A DNA stretch of 64,000 nucleotides from Zopfochytrium polystomum (Eukaryota; Chytridiomycota; Chytridiomycetes; Chytridiales; Chytridiaceae), in NCBI GenBank assembly GCA_025765615.1, contig JAIVFJ010000001.1:558001-622000 (forward strand). The letters run 5' to 3'. The notes below the pieces were generated by a model. That model did no database searches and was not told the DNA's origin. It saw only the letters and a list, made by a program, of their open reading frames with translations. The first letter of the stretch is position 1. The number at the start of each line of letters is the position of its first letter. A program made the position numbers and the translations under genes. Positions 22,996 to 34,499 of this stretch are shown here, in pieces.

Positions 22996-24679
22996 ATGGC
23001 GACTCTCACTCGGACTACGCAAAAGAAAAAAAAAAAAGGAAAAAGTGAAAAAAAACAACAGCAAACACATGCCCAGCCTCCGCCGACAACCCTCTCCTTG
23101 CTTCGTACCGTGCCGCCCGCGCCGACGTCCAGGGCGGCGACCTCCACGTCGTGTCGCTCCCACTGCCCGTCCCCGCCGACAACGAGGTGCTCATCAAGGT
23201 CGAGGCGTGCGGCGTCTGCTACGGGTGAGTGAGTTGTGCCGTATGACCACCGAGCCCGAGAGAGCTTCGACCGAAGAACGCTGACACGCCCTCCGATCCA
23301 TTTCATCCAACCGACCCCCCCACCCCCACCACCGCCGCACCCACACACCCAAAAGCGACGTGCACGCCATCACCACCCCCGGCGTCTACCCGCGCACCCC
23401 CGGCCACGAAGTCATCGGCCGCATCGCGAAGGCCGGCGCGCGCGTGCCGTCGCGCTACGCCCCCGGCGCGCGCATTGGCGTCGGCTGGGCCGGCGGCCAC
23501 TGCTTCAACTGCGACCCCTGCCGCCAAGGCGCGTTCGCCTCGTGCTCCGCCGCTCCGCCCCTCATCACCGGTATGACCCGCCCCGGCGGGTACGCAGAGT
23601 ACATGGTCGCGCGATACGAGGCCGTCGCGTTTGTGCCGGAGGACGGAGATGCTGCGGAGATGGCGCCGTTGATGTGTGCCGGTGAGTTATTTTTTTGTTG
23701 TTTGTACGTGCGGCGCGTAAGCGCCGCCCGAATGCGCGCGAAAGGACATTGGGCGTTTGAGTCATGGACGCGCACGGAGCATGCGCACGCTTAGATCAAA
23801 CGATCGAGCGTGCTCGATCTCGCGAGCGAATGACTTGTGCATGGAGCATGAGCATTGAACGCGCAGCATGCGCGCGTTAGATCGAGGAGTATCTTGACTA
23901 GATGGTCGGACGAGTAGTATCGCGCGTTTGCGCGAGTGATAGCCCGCCGCGCCTCCTTCTTCTCTTTGCAACCCTAGCCTTCACGCACGTGGTCGTCACA
24001 ACAAGCTAACCCCCAAAACAATACCAACAACAACAACAACAACAAAACCCAGGCCTGCACGTGCTTCAACTCGATCCGCAACATGGGCGTCCCCCCCGGG
24101 TCCGTCGTCGCCGTGCAAGGCATCGGCGGGCTGGGCCACCTCGCGCTTCAAATCTGCCGGCGCTTCGGGTTCCGCACGGTCGCGATCACGACGTCGCCGT
24201 CCAAGGCCGAGGCGGCGCTGGCGCTCGGGCGCGGACGAGGCCGTTGCGCCGGACGCCGCGGTCGCAGCGGCTCAAGGCGCTGGGCGGCGCGCGGCTGATT
24301 GTCGCCACCGCGCCCAGCAGCGAGGCCATCGAGCCGCTCGTCGACGCGTTGGGATTGTACGGCACGCTGCTGCTGCTCGCGGTGCCCGGCGCGCCGCTCA
24401 AGGTGTCGGCGGTGCAGCTCGTGCATCATCGCGCGCGCGTTATGGGGTGGAACTCGGGGCACGCCAAGGATTCCGAGGTGGCCTTTTTGCGTTTGGTCTT
24501 GCCCTCTCTCTCACACACACGCACACAAATGCTCTCGCACCTCCCAGGAAACCATTGAATTCTGCAAGGCCAACAACGTCGTGTGTCAGGTCGAGCGCTT
24601 CTCCCTCGACGAGGTGGTGACAGCCTATAACAAGATGAAGGACGCGTCCGTCCGCTTCCGCTCCGTTCTCGTTTTCTGA
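22996..24679 (+). CDS. Zinc-dependent alcohol dehydrogenase (MDR superfamily)
   Basis: NAD(P)-dependent oxidation of an alcohol; substrate unknown. Catalytic and structural zinc ligands are visible: CGVCYG (exon 1 end), GHEVIG, and the four-cysteine lobe CFNCDPCRQGAFASC. The Rossmann motif GIGGLGHLALQ lies near 24120 and the C-terminus ends in MKDASVRFRSVLVF. Introns: 23225-23355, 23682-24052 (371 nt, palindrome-rich) and about 24478-24547. The coding frame is interrupted by single extra G residues within 24227-24229 and 24258-24261, and one base too many at the 24052 junction; between them the protein matches the family. The start is uncertain: the ATG at 22996 leads through an A tract whose length decides the frame of exon 1. 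Confidence 0.78.
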
Positions 24680-25079
24680 AGACATCGTTTGCGGAGGTCC
24701 GTGTTTGGCTCCGGAGCGGCTTTGCTTTCCCAATATACTTTCCTCGCACTTCGACTTTGGTTTCTGCCCGCAAACGCCAACCCCCTTCCCGCCTTACTTC
24801 TTCACCCCTCTGAACTCGTCGGACCCAACTTCTTGCAATGTTTTGAAAGTCAAAAGTACCACCGCTATCTCCGTTTTTCATTCATCGCTCAGTCTCTGTC
24901 GTTTCCTTTGGTTGCTGTTCGGGAGGCTATTGGGCGGATTTGCTGGTTGCCTTGTACATGAACATTTGTGCGTCGACGGTGCTGCGAAACAAGAAACGTT
25001 GACGGACTCAGTTGTTTTTCCACTGCTTTATTCGAACCGCCGCTAGTTGACAATATGGCACGAACTCTTTTGTTTCCAC

Positions 25080-28000
25080 TCAAAAAACTGCTTCACCGCC
25101 CCAACGAACTAAAAGTCGCGCTTCGGCTTCCATCAAGTTCCCCAGGCTCCCTCCTCCAACGCGACGCAAAGCGTCCACCTCCGCGTGCCCGGCAACCTCC
25201 TCCGTGATCCGCTTCTTCACCCCGCCGTCGTCCTCGGCGGCCGCAGTCCGCCGGCGGCGCGCCGAAACCGCCGCCTCCGGGCGTCTCGATGCGGATGCGG
25301 TCGCCCGGTCGCACGACGGTCGCGTTCTTTCCGCCAAAGTTGACAGCCTCCTTCCGGCCGGCGCGGATCAGCAGGTTCAGCCCGCGCTTGCCGGGACGGC
25401 CGCCAGATTGTCTGAGAGTGGAAGGGTAATGGATTTGGCATTACATCAATCCAATCGGGCAATGGGGGCGACTAACCCGTAAGGAGCGAATACGCGTCGT
25501 TCAGAGAGCAGCGAAACGTTCAACGGCTCCAAAAATTCAACCTTGCGCAAAATTTTTGTTAGTCTTCAAAGATAGTCTGGTGTATTACCTCTCGAATGAC
25601 GCCGTCGCCACCTTTATATAGCCCATCTCCTCCAGAACCTGCAAAATTGTAAGACACAGGTTAGACAGAGGACAGTCGCGGGATTGAACAAACCTTCACG
25701 AAGGGAAAACTCGCGGAGGATCACTGGGTAACGTCGTTCAAGGATCTCCGGGTCGGTGATTCGAGTGTTGGTCATGTGTGTGTGCACACCGGAGCGGCCA
25801 TCCCACGTCGGTCCTGCTCCGCTCCCTCCAGCTTGTAGAAAGAAGCTCTAAGAAATGAAGAACGTCGCAACGGCGCAACCAGCAAATGAAAACAAACCGA
25901 TTGTTTCGTAGTACCCAAATCCAGCTTTCACGTTTCCCGCTTCGTCCTTTCCACCGCTGCCAAAGGTAAAGTTGTTGCAGCAGCCTGTTTTGTGGTAATC
26001 CTGAAGTCAGGAACGGGAAAGCCTGAAAAAAAAAAAAATGTCAATCCGACCTTGACTGGCGGCGCAAGCCTTGAAGGCTCGCAAAATGACATCGCACAGG
26101 CGCTGCGAAGTAAGAACATTTCCTCCAACAACTGCAGCCGTCTCTGATGGGCACAGCATGGAACCCTCTGGGATGACAACGGTGATAGGTTGAAGGGCGC
26201 CTTGGTTCAAAGGCATGTCAAGGTTGACCAGGCAACGAAGACAGTATATGATGGCTGAGTAGGTTACTGATTTAGGGGCATTCGTGTTCCCGTAAACCTG
26301 CAATCGTTGTTGATAAGAGTCTTGACGGGCTTGAGCAATCGATTTTCACCTCTGGGCTTGTTCCTGTAAAGTCGAAAATTGCATTGCCAGTTGCTTCGTC
26401 CACAGTGATGCTCAATCGGATGGTGCTCCCATCATCCATGTAGTCTTCCGCTTCAACATGGCGGCCTTGCGTTTTCGCAAAGTCTTTCAGCACTGTTTGT
26501 CAAAAGAAAGTTAACAACAGATTCTGTAGCAATGCGTCACTCAACAGTTTCTAACAGCAAGCTCGGCGTTGCCTCTGATATGATGCATGTAAGCCTGCAC
26601 AACATCGAGGCCTAGAACCCGTTGCATAAGAATAGACTTTCCCAATATGGTTATTTTCTCGCATACCGTACTCTTGGATGAGGTCTTTCACCAAAGTAAT
26701 GCCTCGCTGGTTTGCCGCGACTTGAGCTGAAGAGTTACGCGGTTTCGGGAGGACCCACATCAGATATTTTGCATGAGATGCAAGACAGACCAACCTTTCA
26801 GGTCAGACAAATTGTCCGAAAGGCAACGAGTCCCACTGCAACCGGGGTATTTGCCAGGTTGAACAAATAAGATGTCTGTCAGACCGTCCTCGTCAAACTT
26901 TCCAGCCTTCACGATTTTGAAGGATTTCACCGCAGCTCCCTCCTGGAAGAGCTCGCAAGAGTTCGGCGGCATGCTTCCAGGCTGAATGCCTCTTTCAACA
27001 GCAACGCGTTAGCAAAAGCGGCCAGTGAGAGGATTCACTCTTTACCCAATGTCCGCATGATGACCTGCATATCGACGATTAAGTGGATATTACAAACAAA
27101 TAAAAGAAGCTTACCTCTGCTCGCTACAAAAAACTCGATTTTCCCTTTATTGAAAACAGGGGTGATGATTGTAATCTGCAAGTTCACTTAGCGACAGCCA
27201 CTTCTGGGAAGACGCTTACATCGGGAAGATGAGAACCACCAGCAGAGGGATGATTGGTCATAATAACATCGCCTTCATGCAAGTCGTCTTTCAGTGCAAG
27301 CATCTGCCATCGAACAGCTTCTTGCATTGAAGCCAAGGTGGACTGGAATATGTGGTGCATTTGCAACCTGAGGGAATCTGATCAGTCGTTCAACGATAAG
27401 CCAGCACTTATACCAGTCCGCCATCCGGTCCAAATAACGCGCAGGAAAAGTCCAGTCGTTCCTTAATGTTGGTGGAAATGGCGGTCTTCTGCAAAGTTCG
27501 CCCCATTTGCTCTTAAAGAAGATAGGAAAGCAGGTGCGTCAGGTTCGAGGGAGCCCCAAGCTCACCAAAGGCTCACCGGCAATCGACATAAACCGGTGGC
27601 CGAAAACGCTGAGCATAATAGGGTCTGCTTCCACAGTAATGCTTTTCGAGATTGCATCGCCGACAGAGATGACTACATGCTCTGACGTTATGACGGCCGT
27701 GCAAGCTGGTTCGACGGCAATTGTGGAGGTTTGATCAATGATAAGCGCTGGGCCCAGGATTTCCGTCCCTGGAGAGAGCTTCCCAAGTAGGAAGATGGGG
27801 GTCGGTTGGCGGCCACCATCTTCCCAGTAAACCGATGCCAAAGATTCTGACTCTGCCTTTCCGAGATGGTGGCGTTGCAGTTTTTTGAGCTCTTGATGAA
27901 CTTTGGCTCCCCCTGTGCTCCCAATGCCCTTTCCGATAGCTCGAACACGAAGATCGTCAACGACAATCGGCCGGTCAGGTAAAGTGAACCCGAATTCAGT

Positions 28001-30596
28001 TCTGTGCCGCTGAATGAAAGCATCGACAAAGTTCCAGCTGTTTTCTGGCTTCAAAATCATCATGGAGGTATCGGTACCTGACGGAAAAATCGGGCGATAA
28101 GGATTCCATTTGAACATTCTGAAGTGAAAAACCTTGGTAGCGTAAGTTGAGATACTCTTCCACAACAATCTGCTCATCCGAGAAGCCCTGTGTTTTCAGG
28201 TTGTCGGCGGCTTGCTCTGCCATCGCCGCAAACCCGCTCTTAATCCTCTCCAGAGAGTCATTTGTGAAGTTCTCCTGCCTTAGAGTCAAGGTTTCAGTGC
28301 TGCGAAGCTACAGAAGGCAGTCATACCTGGGCTCCCGAACTTCATGAACAACATCCGCCAACGAGAGGCCGTAAGCTGACAGAATAGCTGCATATCGGTG
28401 AATGAGAATAGTCTTGATGCCAAGGGATCTTGCAATGGCACATGCGTGTTGGCCGCCCTACCGCAAACGCAGTTAAAAACTCCGTACAATTGACACGCTT
28501 GGCCTCACCGCCCCGCCAAAACACGCAAGTGCATGTTTGGAGGTGTTGTATCCCTTTGCTTGCGTTAATGCCCTTATAGGTCGGCACATGGCTTCATTCG
28601 CCACTTTGACAAAGCCGTAAGCAATTTCGTCCAGTGTGAAAGTTTTTCCGCCATTTTCCGCCTCAATCTGCGCCACCAGTTTCGCAAAGGCCTGGTTGGT
28701 CGCTTCAAAATCAAGTGGCTCTTTCTCTGTCGGTCCAAAAATATGCGGAAAGTAGCTTGGAACCAGCCTCCCAAGAAGGAGGTTTGCATCAGTGATTGCC
28801 AGTGGGCCACCCTTTTTGTAGCAAGCTGGCCCTGGGTTTGCGCCGGCACTCTCGGGGCTTCAAAAGAGATAGATTAATGTGAAAACTCGAAATGTATCAG
28901 GGACACGTTACCCAACCACAAACATTCCATTTCGGTAAAAAAGCCGCGAACCTCCGCCAGCAGCAACCTGAGCGAATTCTGGGTGAGTTCGTTATTGGAT
29001 ATGATTAGGCAACGTACCGTATTGATATCAAGCTGCGCAGCCTGAATTGTGATTCCTGCTGTTGTGGTCTCGAAGACGTGCTCGTAAGTTCCTGCAAAGC
29101 GAGAAACATCCGTACTCGTTCCGCCCATGTCAAAGCCGATGATTGGGGTCCCGTCAGCAGCCTCGAAAGAGGTGAGCGCGTAACCCACAACTCCGGCCGC
29201 AGGACCAGAGAGGATAGCGCGAAGGCCAGAAAAACTTCCCACAGGGGCCAAACCACCGTCGCTTTGCATGAATTCCACACGGACCTTGCCATTTCGAATT
29301 CCCTCATCAAAGCCGGAAAAGAATCCTTGGATGTAGGCTTGAATGCTGGGTGTCAGATATCCATCAGTCACTGACGAGTTGCCACGAGGAACAATTTTAA
29401 TAACTGGCATGACTGCCGATGAGAGAGAAATGTTTGCGAAGCCGATTTTTTTTGCCAGGTCGCCAATCAAACGTTCGTGCTCTGTTTCGCAGGTCAATGG
29501 GGGCAAATTTTAACTACGATTCGCACCTGGAAATGTGAACGAATGCATGAGACATATGGCAACACTTCGAATTCCCTGCGAGTAAACCAGACGCAATTGT
29601 CGCTCGACCTCGTGCAAATCTTCCAAGAGACATTAATTCAGTTTTTTTCAATCTTTGAGTGCAAGAACCTGGCCGTTTCAGAATGCGAACCCATTCGCCC
29701 GTGACCCCTTGGACGTAATTCGGGTCGTCCTTCGGTACTTGAACATTGAAGCCGCTGTCCGATGCCGAATAGCCAACCAGCGTCACTCTTGAAAGCTGGA
29801 GCGTCAATGACAGACTTATTTCAAATTTCAAACCTTTCATCGACTTCTACTGCATGATCGTATAGTGCGCTGGGGATACGAATGTTTAAATCGAAAATGT
29901 TTGGTCTTGATTGGTTTCCAATGTGAAGTAGATTCTGTTCCATGATCCTGTTAGTTGCAATGACTGTCCAACAAAGGGTTACCTTGAATCCCTTCGTAAT
30001 CAGCAAAGCCAAAGGCTCGCCCTTGCGCTCCAACAGCTGAAATGACCCATATCAGTGTACATGCAATTGAAGACAAGGAATGAAGTACCGCATTTGTCGC
30101 AACTGTCGTCCCCATACGAATTAACTCTGTCGAGAAACATTGGCGACGACCAACATTGCTTAGTAAAAACAGCAGCTGAGCGAACAAAATTGCATCACCA
30201 ATGTTCGTCGTGGGAACTGGCTCTGAGCGCGGGTGAGGTTTCCCCAGTAGCAATCTCCACTGTCAAAGAAAAGAGTGTCCGTTACGACACAAGCAAGACG
30301 ACGAAGCAGCCAAAGACGGCTCTTACGAATTCTGCGAATGGCTTCCCGTGGTGCATCAGGGTAGTTCTTGGGATCGACGCTGAGAAGCTTGACAACAACA
30401 GTTCTGAATCCAGATGGCTCGCTCGCGTCCGGGATCATCCCAAACGTGTCTGTGAATGTGCCTCCGCGGTCTTTAGCCGATCATTGTTGCCAACAATTGG
30501 CCATAGAGAGATTGGATCAGGATCAGACGCACTCGCATGGCAGGCCATCTCGCGCATACCAATGAAGACGCGGATGCCCCTTGTTGCCGGTTTCAT
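25080..30596 (-). CDS. OXP1: 5-oxoprolinase (ATP-hydrolysing), Oxp1 type
   Basis: Cytosolic enzyme of glutathione turnover: ATP-driven opening of 5-oxo-L-proline to L-glutamate. A very split gene with many short introns. The start ATG at 30596 ([13 protein letters not shown]) is followed by a 76-nt intron and [11 protein letters not shown], the family's phosphate-binding motif. Then [44 protein letters not shown] (about 29100), [19 protein letters not shown] (about 28460) close the HyuA-like half. The HyuB-like half shows [13 protein letters not shown] (about 27240), [28 protein letters not shown] (about 25800), [13 protein letters not shown] and [16 protein letters not shown] near the end. 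The fused A+B order matches the yeast enzyme of nearly 1,300 residues. After GGGGFG the frame is uncertain: the next frame over gives a more protein-like tail to a stop at 25080. Confidence 0.9.
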
Positions 30597-32713
30597 CTTT
30601 CTCGCGGTCGCGTCGGGATCGGACAGGTACTCGGGTGGGATGGCGCGATCGTCGCTCAAATTTGTTGAAAGTCTGCGCCACCTATTTCTTGTAAGAAACC
30701 ACCGTCCCGGCACTGGGTGGATTTATAGACTTTCGGGAGGTTTCGGGCGTTCCATGGTTCCGTGATTTCGACACGAATACGAAGGTCCACTTGTCCGTGG
30801 CTGCTCCACAAAAAAAAAAGCAGCTTGGGTGGAGGGGAGTCACGAGTCCGTCTCTTTCTCGGCTGTGTGCTTGAGCCACACTGCATGGGCTGCAGCAAAA
30901 CCACAGCGTGCGATTCGTCCTTCGCCAATGTTCCCTCCACTGAAATGCAGGATTTCGCGGTCAACCAGCTTTCCGCCCACTCACTTTCTCCAATTCCCAT
31001 CTGTTGGCCTGTCTCCCTGCAAAAACCAGGTTACCAATCTCTTTGACTTTCCCTATTAATTTCAGGAGGCATCACCACCTGGAGAAACAAAACGAGTTAT
31101 AATGTATTATGTACTTCCTCCCACCACTGAAGATTCAAATCGTTTTGCGCAGACCCATCCAAACAGCCACCTCATCCCATGGCGTCATCTCTCTGGTAGC
31201 GTCCTTGGATCATTCAATACTCGGCCTCCTTAGCTCGCCGTTTCATAGCTCCCGCTACCAAATCACACCCACTCCGTTTCCGATAGCTGAGGGACAACAC
31301 CTCTTCTGCCATTTGCCTGATGTTCTATCCAGTTTTAACCTGCGCCGGTGGGCGATTGCTTTCAGTAATTGTCCTTCAACGAAATTGTCGTCAAGTGAAT
31401 GTGTGGGGGGGGGGACTCCACAACTGGTATAAAATTTGTACAAACCGCATTATAGCCTCACGAAATTGTGGAACGTTCACTTCAAAGATCATACGTTGAG
31501 CTTTTTGCAATTCGACTGATTCCACCAGAGTAGTTCACACAGTAAGTCTGTTAGTGAGGTGACTTGTCACACTAATTGGCCTGAGAAAAATTGGCGCTCC
31601 CCCAATTAGTAAAAAAAACAATACGGACATCATTAGAATGCCAGGAATGAGTAGCACACATACGTGGAAAGAGGGGATAACGGATGCTTAATAGCAGAAG
31701 GAGGAAGGGCACAGTGGCGGCAGGGCAGTGGACAAGCTCCCAAAAGTAATGACCAAAAACGAAAAAAAATTTTGGACAATGCCTGCAACAAGAAGAGCAA
31801 AGCGAACAGCAGCGGTGATGGAGTCGCAGCAGGCTGCGAGGGAAGCTCTCTTAGAATTATGCAGATACCCTGGCACTTCTGAGGATGGTGACTCAAGCTC
31901 AGATCTGTTTGAGAACGCTCCCTTCCCAGCTCAGATGAGGACCCATCATACACCGATGGACTTTCAGACGACAACGAAATGGATTTCAAATGCGATAGCA
32001 ACGAGGAGGGGTCAAGAAAATTGGCGCACTTGATCGATGGTTTTTTTTTTTTGTTCGGAATCATGCACAACCCGCAACAACGATGACATCCCGCTTTGGA
32101 AGTGGGGGGTGTTGACTTGGCAAACAAAAAGATTTCATGGGTGGGAAGGTTTTGTGCCATTTGTATATTCTTGTTGTCCCGCACTGTAGTTTGAATTTTC
32201 GAGTTGTGGCTGTGGACGTAAATCCGTGAGATGTTCTTCTTGAGAGAAAATGATGAAACGTTATAATGGACCGACTTTCAACATTGTTCAATTTCATCTG
32301 ACCTCTCCTTCCCTTCTTCCGTTCCAACCGCGATCAACAAAGTTAAAATGGGCATAGATCATTTTGGGGGGACACACAAGGGGGGAAAAAGGTGGGTAGG
32401 TCTCAATCATATCCACACAATAAAACGGCCACAAAAAGTCCAAAAAAAATGAGAGGTGGGAAAAATGGGAACGCAACACGTGAAAAGGGTGACGGATTTT
32501 CGGTGTTTCGTGAGGAAAAAAAAAGGGAAAAGTGATGGTGATGGTAAAATGCCTAGAAAAGTATTTTTGCGGCAGCAAAATGGGGTCCAACAAGTGTGTG
32601 ATTTCAACAACAAACAAAACAGTTTCTGGTGACTTTTTTTTCTTATAATACATACACATATGGGCAAGGCCTCGTGTGGGACCTAAATAGGAGTGTACAA
32701 CAGTCGGCGGCCT
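30597..32713. other. Intergenic region with a possible gene remnant
   Basis: About 2.1 kb between the divergent 5-oxoprolinase start and the 3' end of the sugar transporter. At 31728-32033 an open frame gives MPATRRAKRTAAVMESQQAA, then an acidic Ser/Asp-rich stretch; a one-base change of frame near 31925 would extend the acidic part. It resembles an N-terminal fragment of a larger, possibly transposon-encoded protein, but no domain supports this. A 9-bp inverted repeat (ACTAATTGG / CCAATTAGT) lies at about 31570-31607. Nothing else is supported. Confidence 0.4.
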
Positions 32714-34256
32714 TCAAGGCTTCTTAACACCAACGTCGACCGAGTCGGCCGCCGCGAGCTGGGTGCGGAGCCTCTGGTTGACCTCGGCCGACTTTGGCGC
32801 GGTGGTGGTCGCGAACAGCTCGTCAACCTGCTCGAGCGAGATGCCCTTGGTCTCGAAAATGAAAAAGTACGAGAACACAGGCGCACACGGTGCACATGGA
32901 GCCCCACAGGAAGAATACGTTGGAGCCCAAGTTTGCGTTCCCGGGGCCCGCATTGACCATGTACGGGGTGACGTAGCCGATGACAAAGTTCCAGGCCCAG
33001 TTGGAGGCGGTGGTCATGGAGAGAGCCTTGGCGCGCACCTCGAGCGGGAAGATCTCGGACGTGACGACCCAGGCGAGCGGGCCCCAGGTCGAGGCGAAGA
33101 AGAAGATGTAGATGCAGACGAAGGCGATCAGGGTGTTCTGGCCGGCTGTGTTCTCCGTGCCGACGCCAGCGGCGGTGCCGGCGACGATGAACTGCGCGAC
33201 GAGCATGCCGACGGCTCCGGCGATCAGGAGCGGGCGGCGACCGAACTTGTCGATGGCCCACATGCCCGGGACGGTCGAGACCACGTTGACGACGTTGACA
33301 ATGACGTTGACGATGAAGGGGTCGCTGAAGCCGGCGCGCTTGAAGAACGTGGTGCCGTAGTAGAAGATGAAGTTCACACCGGTCAGCTGCTGCAGGGCTT
33401 GCAGCCAGATACCGGACCACGTGCGGAGAGCCATCTTGCGCGAGCCGCCCATGCGGAAGCAGTCAGCGTAGCCGACCGAGCCGAGGTTGCGCTCCTCCTC
33501 GAGGTTGGTCTTGATATTGTTGAACTCTTCGACGACGGGCGCGTCGGTCACGTCGGACGAGTTGAGGAACGCCAGGGACTTGAGCGCTTCGTCGTCCTTG
33601 CCGTTGCGAACGTACCAGCGGGGAGACTCGGGGAGGAATAGGACACCACCGCCGAGGATGATACCAAAGGCGAGCTGGATACCGATGGGGATGCGGTAGG
33701 AGGACGAGTCGGGGCGGTCCGTGGTGGCCTTGTTGACGATGGCGGCGACTAGGAGACCGATGGTGATGGTCCACTGGTACGCGCCGACGATGGCACCACG
33801 GATCCACTTGGGGGCGGATTCGGACTGGTAAAGAGGCACAATGCAGGAGATGAGGCCGACACCGAGACCCGCGACGAAACGGCCAATGGAGAAGAGAATG
33901 AGCTCGGAGGCAGCGGTCTGCATGACGACACCTGCCATGAAGACAAGCGACGAGGCCGACAGACCGTACCGACGACCGATGGCGTCAGCGAGGAAAGCGC
34001 CGAGGAGGGCACCGATGAACTCGCCGGCTGACAAGATGGACACGACCTCGGACTCCAGAGCGGAGGAGAGCGTGCACACGTTGCTGGTCACGTTGGTGAC
34101 CGGGTCGGTGGCCAGGCTGCAGGTTCCGAACTGCTGGAGCCATGGCTTCATTTCCTTGACACCAGAGATTGTGCCGGTGTCGTAGCCGAAGAGGAAGCCA
34201 CCAAGGGCGACGAAGGCGCCGACAACGATGGCGGGAACGGGACTACCCTTGCCCAT
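32714..34256 (-). CDS. Sugar transporter, major facilitator superfamily (hexose-permease type)
   Basis: Single-exon MFS sugar porter of about 513 residues, 12 hydrophobic segments, expected in the plasma membrane. Signatures: GGFLFGYDTGTISG in helix 1, DAIGRRYG after helix 2, GRFVAGLGVGLIS and PLYQSESAP, LPESPRWYVRNGK before the central loop, QALQQLTGVNFIFYYG in helix 7, DKFGRRPLL, and ETKGISLEQVDELF at the C-terminus. The last part is in a different frame: one extra base at about 32879 separates TVCA from VFSYFFIFETKG, with both sides family-conserved. Without correction the protein would end early in an unrelated tail. The substrate is not deducible beyond a hexose-like sugar. A (GA)n tract lies about 170 bases upstream. 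Confidence 0.9.
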
Positions 34257-34420
34257 TTTTTGACTAATGTGTAGAGTCGGTGGGGTGATGAGAGAGTGTG
34301 TGGTGGACTTTTTTTTGATGGAGAAGATTGTGGCGATTCGGAGAGGTGAGGGGGTCGCGCTTTATACGAGGGGAGGGAAAAAGAAAGAAAGCCGGAAAGA
34401 GGAAGGAGGAAAGCGAGAAT

Positions 34421-34424
<4 letters not shown>

Positions 34425-34481
<57 letters not shown>
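34425..34481. repeat. (GA)n microsatellite
   Basis: About 28 uninterrupted GA units upstream of the sugar transporter start, in its probable promoter. Confidence 0.95.
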
Positions 34482-34485
<4 letters not shown>

Positions 34486-34499
34486 CGGAAAAAGTAAAA

